Below are positions 58,988-64,000 of a stretch of 64,000 nt of DNA, in pieces. Source of the stretch: Wyeomyia smithii (lineage: Eukaryota; Arthropoda; Insecta; Diptera; Culicidae); contig NC_073695.1 of the NCBI RefSeq assembly GCF_029784165.1, forward strand, positions 209,889,781-209,953,780. The letters are read 5' to 3'. The position numbers were made by a program, and so were the translations under genes. Numbering within the stretch: position 1 is the stretch's first letter; each line of letters begins with the position of its first letter. A model generated the notes under the pieces. The model was not told the origin of the DNA and ran no database searches. It was given only the letters and a program-made list of their open reading frames with translations.

Positions 58988-61900
58988 CTAAAAAGAAAAC
59001 AGAATGCAGAAAATAGAAAATAGAAAATAGAAAATAGAAAATAGAAAATAGAAAATAGAAAATAGAAAATAGAAAATAGAAAATAGAAAATAGAAAATAG
59101 AAAATAGAAAATAGAAAATAGAAAATAGAAAATAGAAAATAGAAAATAGAAAATAGAAAATAGAAAATAGAAAATAGAAAATAGAAAATAGAAAATAGAA
59201 AATAGAAAATAGAAAATAGAAAATAGAAAATAGAAAATAGAAAATAGAAAATAGAAAATAGAAAATAGAAAATAGAAAATAGAAAATAGAAAATAGAAAA
59301 TAGAAAATAGAAAATAGAAAATAGAAAATAGAAAATAGAAAATAGAAAATAGAAAATAGAAAATAGAAAATAGAAAATAGAAAATAGAAAATAGAAAATA
59401 GAAAATAGAAAATAGAAAATAGAAAATAGAAAATAGAAAATAGAAAATAGAAAATAGAAAATAGAAAATAGAAAATAGAAAATAGAAAATAGAAAATAGA
59501 AAATAGAAAATAGAAAATATAGAAAATAGAAAATAGAAAATAGAAAATAGAAAATAGAAAATAGAAAATAGAAAATAGAAAATAGAAAATAGAAAATAGA
59601 AAATAGAAAATAGAAAATAGAAAATAGAAAATAGAAAATAGAAAATAGAAAATAGAAAATAGAAAATAGAAAATAGAAAATAGAAAATAGAAAATAGAAA
59701 ATAGAAAATAGAAAATAGAAAATAGAAAATAGAAAATAGAAAATAGAAAATAGAAAATAGAAAATAGAAAATAGAAAATAGAAAATAGAAAATAGAAAAT
59801 AGAAAATAGAAAATAGAAAATAGAAAATAGAAAATAGAAAATAGAAAATAGAAAATAGAAAATAGAAAATAGAAAATAGAAAATAGAAAATAGAAAATAG
59901 AAAATAGAAAATAGAAAATAGAAAATAGAAAATAGAAAATAGAAAATAGAAAATAGAAAATAGAAAATAGAAAATAGAAAAATGAAAATAGAAAATAAAA
60001 AATAGAAAATAGAAAATAGAAAATAGAAAATAGAAAACAGATAATAGAAATTAGAAAATAGAAAATAGAAAATAGAAAATAGAAAATAGAAAATAGAAAA
60101 TAGAAAATAGAAAATAGAAAATAGAAAATAGAAAATAGAAAATAGAAAATAGAAAATAGAAAATAGAAAATAGAAAATAGAAAATAGAAAATAGAAAATA
60201 GAAAATAGAAAATAGAAAATAAAAAATAGAAAATAGAAAATAGAAATAGAAAATAGAAAATAGAAAATAGAAAATAGAAAATAGAAAATAGAAAATAGAA
60301 AATAGAAAATAGAAAATAGAAAATAGAAAATAGAAAATAGAAAATAGAAAATACAAAATAGAAAATAGAAAATAGAAAAAAGAAAATAGAAAATAGAAAA
60401 TAGAAAATAGAAAATAGAAAATAGAAAATAGAAAATAGAAAATAGAAAATAGAAAATAGAAAATAGAAAATAGAATATAGAAAATAGAAAATAGAAAATA
60501 GAAAATAGAAAATAGAAAATAGAAAATAGAAAATAGAAAATAGAAAATAGAAAATAGAAAATAGAAAATAGAAAATAGAAAATAGAAAATAGAAAATAGA
60601 AAATAGAAAATAGAAAATAGAAAATAGAAAATAGAAAATAGAAAATAGAAAATAGAAAATAGAAAATAGAAAATAGAAAATAGAAAATAGAAAATAGAAA
60701 ATAGAAAATAGAAAATAGAAAATAGAAAATAGAAAATAGAAAATAGAAAATAGAAAATAGAAAATAGAAAATAGAAAATAGAAAATAGAAAATAGAAAAT
60801 AGAAAATAGAAAATAGAAAATAGAAAATAGAAAATTGAAGATTGAAAATAGAAAATTGAAAATTGAAAATTGAATATTGAAAATTGAAAATAGAAAATAG
60901 AAAATAGAAAATAGAAAATAGAAAATAGAAAATAGAAAATAGAAAATAGAAAATAGAAAATAGAAAATAGAAAATAGAAAATAGAAAATAGAAAATAGAA
61001 AATAGAAAATAGAAAATAGAAAATAGCAAATAGGAAATAGAAAATAGAAAATAGAAAATAGAAAATAGAAAATAGAAAATAGAAAATAGAAAATAGAAAA
61101 TAGAAAATAGAAAATAGAAAATAGAAAATAGAAAATAGAAAATAGAAAATAGAAAATAGAAAATAGAAAATAGAAAATAGAAAATAGAAAATAGAAAATA
61201 GAAAATACAAAATAGAAAATAGAAAATAGAAAAAAGAAAATAGAAAATAGAAAATAGAAAATAGAAAATAGAAAATAGAAAATAGAAAATAGAAAATAGA
61301 AAATAGAAAATAGAAAATAGAAAACAGAAAATAGAAAATAGAATATAGAAAATAGAAAATAGAAAATAGAAAATAGAAAATAGAAAATAGAAAATAGAAA
61401 ATAGAAAATAGAAAATAGAAAATAGAAAATAGAAAATAGAAAATAGAAAATAGAAAATAGAAAATAGAAAATAGAAAATAGAAAATAGAAAATAGAAAAT
61501 AGAAAATAGAAAATAGAAAATAGAAAATAGAAAATAGAAAATAGAAAATAGAAAATAGAAAATAGAAAATAGAAAATAGACAATAGAAAATAGAAAATAG
61601 AAAATAGAAAATAGAAAATAGAAAATAGAAAATAGAAAATAGAAAATAGAAAATAGAAAATAGAAAATAGCAAATAGAAAATAGAAAATAGAAAATAGAA
61701 AATAGAAAATAGAAAATAGAAAATAGAAAATAGAAAATAGAAAATAGAAAATAGAAAATAGAAAATAGAAAATAGAAAATAGAAAATAGAAAATAGAAAA
61801 TAGAAAATAGAAAATAGAAAATAGAAAATAGAAAATAGAAAATAGAAAATAGAAAATAGAAAATAGAAAATAGAAAATAGAAAATAGAAAATAGAAAATA

Positions 61901-62430
61901 GAAAATAGAAAATAGAAAATAGAAAATAGAAAATAGAAAATAGAAAATAGAAAATAGAAAATAGAAAATAGAAAATAGAAAATAGAAAATAGAAAATAGA
62001 AAATAGAAAATAGAAAATAGAAAATAGAAAATAGAAAATAGAAAATAGAAAATAGAAAATAGAAAATAGAAAATAGTAAATAGAATATAGAAAATAGAAA
62101 ATTGAAAATTGAAAATTGAAAATAGAAAATAGAAAATAGAAAATAGAAAATAGAAAATAGAAAATAGAAAATAGAAAATAGAAAATAGAAAATAGAAAAT
62201 AGAAAATAGTAAATAGAAAATAGAAAATAGAAAATAGAAAATAGAGAATAGAAAATAGAAAATAAAAAATAGAAAATAGAAAATAGATTATATAAAATAG
62301 ATTATAGAAAATAGAAAATAGAAAATAGAAAATAGAAAATAGAAAATAGAAAATAGAAAATAGAAAATAGAAAATAGAAAATAGAAAATTGAAAATGAAA
62401 ATTAAAAATAGAAAATAGAAAATTCAAAGT
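58988..62430 (+). repeat. Heptamer array, unit GAAAATA (about 490 units)
   Basis: The longest array, 3.4 kb. Units differ little in the core. Phase slips occur near 59519 (extra TA), 59978, 60244 and elsewhere. A patch of GAAAATT units lies at 60835-60888 and again at 62098-62120. The right 150 bp decay into GAAAATGAAAATTAAAAATA. The minus-strand unit (TATTTTC) has no stop in any frame, which produces spurious frames of up to 740 codons. Confidence 0.97.
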
Positions 62431-63229
62431 TAAAAATGCGAAACAGCATTTGCAATAAAATGTCCTGAATTTTATTCATATATTTCTAATTTTCGTTGTT
62501 GATTGGGCTGTTGCTTTCCTTTGATGTTCCGAAGGGCTATTGATGTCATTTAGTACTATTGGCAAGTTTTTAATCTAAGTTTTTCATTGAAAGATTTCAA
62601 AGGTTAAGCTACACCTTGATGACTGCCCGATCATTAAGAAATGAGAAAAAACTTTCAGATTTCCAAGTGTTTTTTTTAGTAAAATTATTTTACTTGTCCG
62701 GTCGTTTTTGTACATAATATTTTTTAAGTTTTAGTTCACCAAATCAAGATGAAAGTCTAATCCAGATGTGTCAACTCTATCATTGCACTGGTTGATAAAG
62801 CGTGTGTATTCTGTAAAAATTTGTAGTATTTTCACTCTCTGCCTTTCAGAGCAGGTCTGGCTAAATCTATGAAACTAAGATGTCTCCAACCACCCAAGAT
62901 TGCTGTTAACTTCACATAAATCGAACGAACCATTTTATTTTTTTTCTGAAATTTTTTATTTTTTTCCATTAATGTTTAGCTTACCTTTTGTAGTTGGTTA
63001 TAAAAACAAATCCAGATTTTAAAAATGTGTTTTGTTCTAATATATTATTTTCCTTTTTTTCAACTCTTCATAAAAATCTTTTTTTTGCGGTGTATTATTC
63101 TTTTTTCTAGTGACAAAATTAGTACCTTTAACTCTACCGAAGAGGTCACACCGATCAAACAAATCGATCTGGCTCTAAAAATATTTGTCATAATAAGGCT
63201 TAAATAGCATTATTATTACAGGCGTGTTC
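62431..63229. other. No gene recognised; AT-rich flank of the satellite
   Basis: AT-rich with several T runs (for example 62936-62946 and 63054-63061). No coding motif or element end. Confidence 0.4.
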
Positions 63230-64000
63230 CAGAAGGAGAAAAGTTCGAAAATTCACCTTCGGTGAAACCCCCAGCTGTACAAAATGTAAACACAATGGAG
63301 GCCGCCCAGTAGCTCGTGACCGATGAACTCCATTCACTGCATTAAAACATTGAAACCGGGTAGCGGTCGGCATTGAAGTCGGCAGCTGCGCACTCGTGAC
63401 CCTTGCCAGTAGCACTGCTGGACAGCAAACTGCTCGAAACGTGAATCCTGCCACCCATAAACTGTTCGAACCGTGTGTACTAAAAACTTTCGCAGAAGCG
63501 GAAAGTTTGAATACGGACAGCAGCAGCTGCTACTGCTACTGCTGGTATCGGAACGGACCGTTAGTATCGTGACGGGTTTAGGTCGATTTGCACGTACTGT
63601 AGTGCGCTTGTTGCGCCTTGCACGTGTATCGGTTCGTCGATTCCGGAGATTTATTCGCGGAGAGCTGAAGGAACTGAATATGGTCTTATTCCAGGTGCAA
63701 CGCGTTAGCGAAAGTTTTGCGAAAAGAGTGAGTGTTGTAGTGTTTTGCCTCGGTTAATAGCTAGTTCGTTAGTGTCAGCTTCGGCTAGGCTTCCACCATC
63801 GTTAAAACATTGTTCATTAATTATTCAAACATATCGGAAACAGATCCCGGATTGCACCACTCGAGCGGTTAATGTTTATTGTCGCGAAAAAACCGCCTCC
63901 TAGTTGCTGCACAAGAGCAAAATTGATGTCATACCGAAGAAAGGTTATGTAGTGAATACCCACGAAAGTATGTAGTGTTCAGCAAAAGAAGTAATATGTT
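63230..64000. other. GC-richer end segment; possible 5' exon of a host gene
   Basis: Composition changes abruptly to less AT-rich DNA with CAGCAGCAGCTGCTACTGCT-type triplets (63520-63545). The 94-codon plus-strand frame at 63473 is Arg/Val/Leu-rich and has no recognisable domain. AAAAGAGTGAGTG at 63721-63733 resembles a splice donor. This is a weak guess at untranslated exon sequence continuing beyond the window. Confidence 0.25.

Noticed and set aside
57532..61673. Frames of up to 740 codons (FSIFYFL, CILYFVF, TKYKIQN periods)
   Set aside because: Translations of the A-rich heptamer arrays; every frame of one strand is open by arithmetic.

Overview
The window is eukaryotic and most consistent with a mosquito (Culicidae) or close relative. 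It contains an I-clade LINE with an RNase H domain, an RTE-clade LINE of the JAM1 type, a tRNA-derived SINE resembling known mosquito SINEs, a Transib-type DNA transposon, a Penelope-like fragment and Tc1/mariner relics. DNA is AT-rich. No intact host gene could be identified. Genus is not determined. Family calls rest on motifs read by eye, without database searches.

Layout. 1-3000: ordinary single-copy-looking DNA. 3000-7430: T-rich DNA grading into two heptamer satellite arrays (TTTGACA, then TTTTTAC) and a decayed GACTCTT tract. 7431-13299: a nearly full-length I-clade LINE on the minus strand, inserted into that tract, which resumes at 13300. 14.3-19 kb: sparse DNA with tRNA-related SINE copies. 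19-24.2 kb: A/G-skewed low-complexity DNA interrupted by a 1.36-kb Transib-like element (20165-21523) and a 0.6-kb 5'-truncated Penelope-like insertion (22493-23098). 24520-25319: a possible solo LTR. 25331-28235 and 39360-42276: two almost identical copies of an unclassified 2.9-kb repeat, both carrying the same nested SINE. 34.0-36.3 kb: a nested tandem repeat. 42.3-45.6 kb: a TE graveyard (short inverted-repeat element, mariner, R1-clade and RTE-like relics). 46976-52283: a DNA element with roughly 600-bp terminal inverted repeats, split by a complete RTE LINE with an 11-bp target duplication. 55448-55826: a separate insertion made only of that RTE's 5' region, with its own 12-bp duplication. 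57.7-62.4 kb: about 4.7 kb of three further heptamer arrays (GAAAACA, CAAAATA, GAAAATA). The last 800 bases are less AT-rich and could hold the start of a host gene.

The main theme is a family of 7-bp satellites occurring as contiguous blocks of related but different heptamers at both ends of the window, T-rich on the left and A-rich on the right. Similarly strand-skewed low-complexity deserts between them may be decayed arrays. Transposons inserted into these tracts give several well-defined nested insertions with target-site duplications. Both autonomous LINEs carry coding lesions, so nothing here looks able to move unaided.
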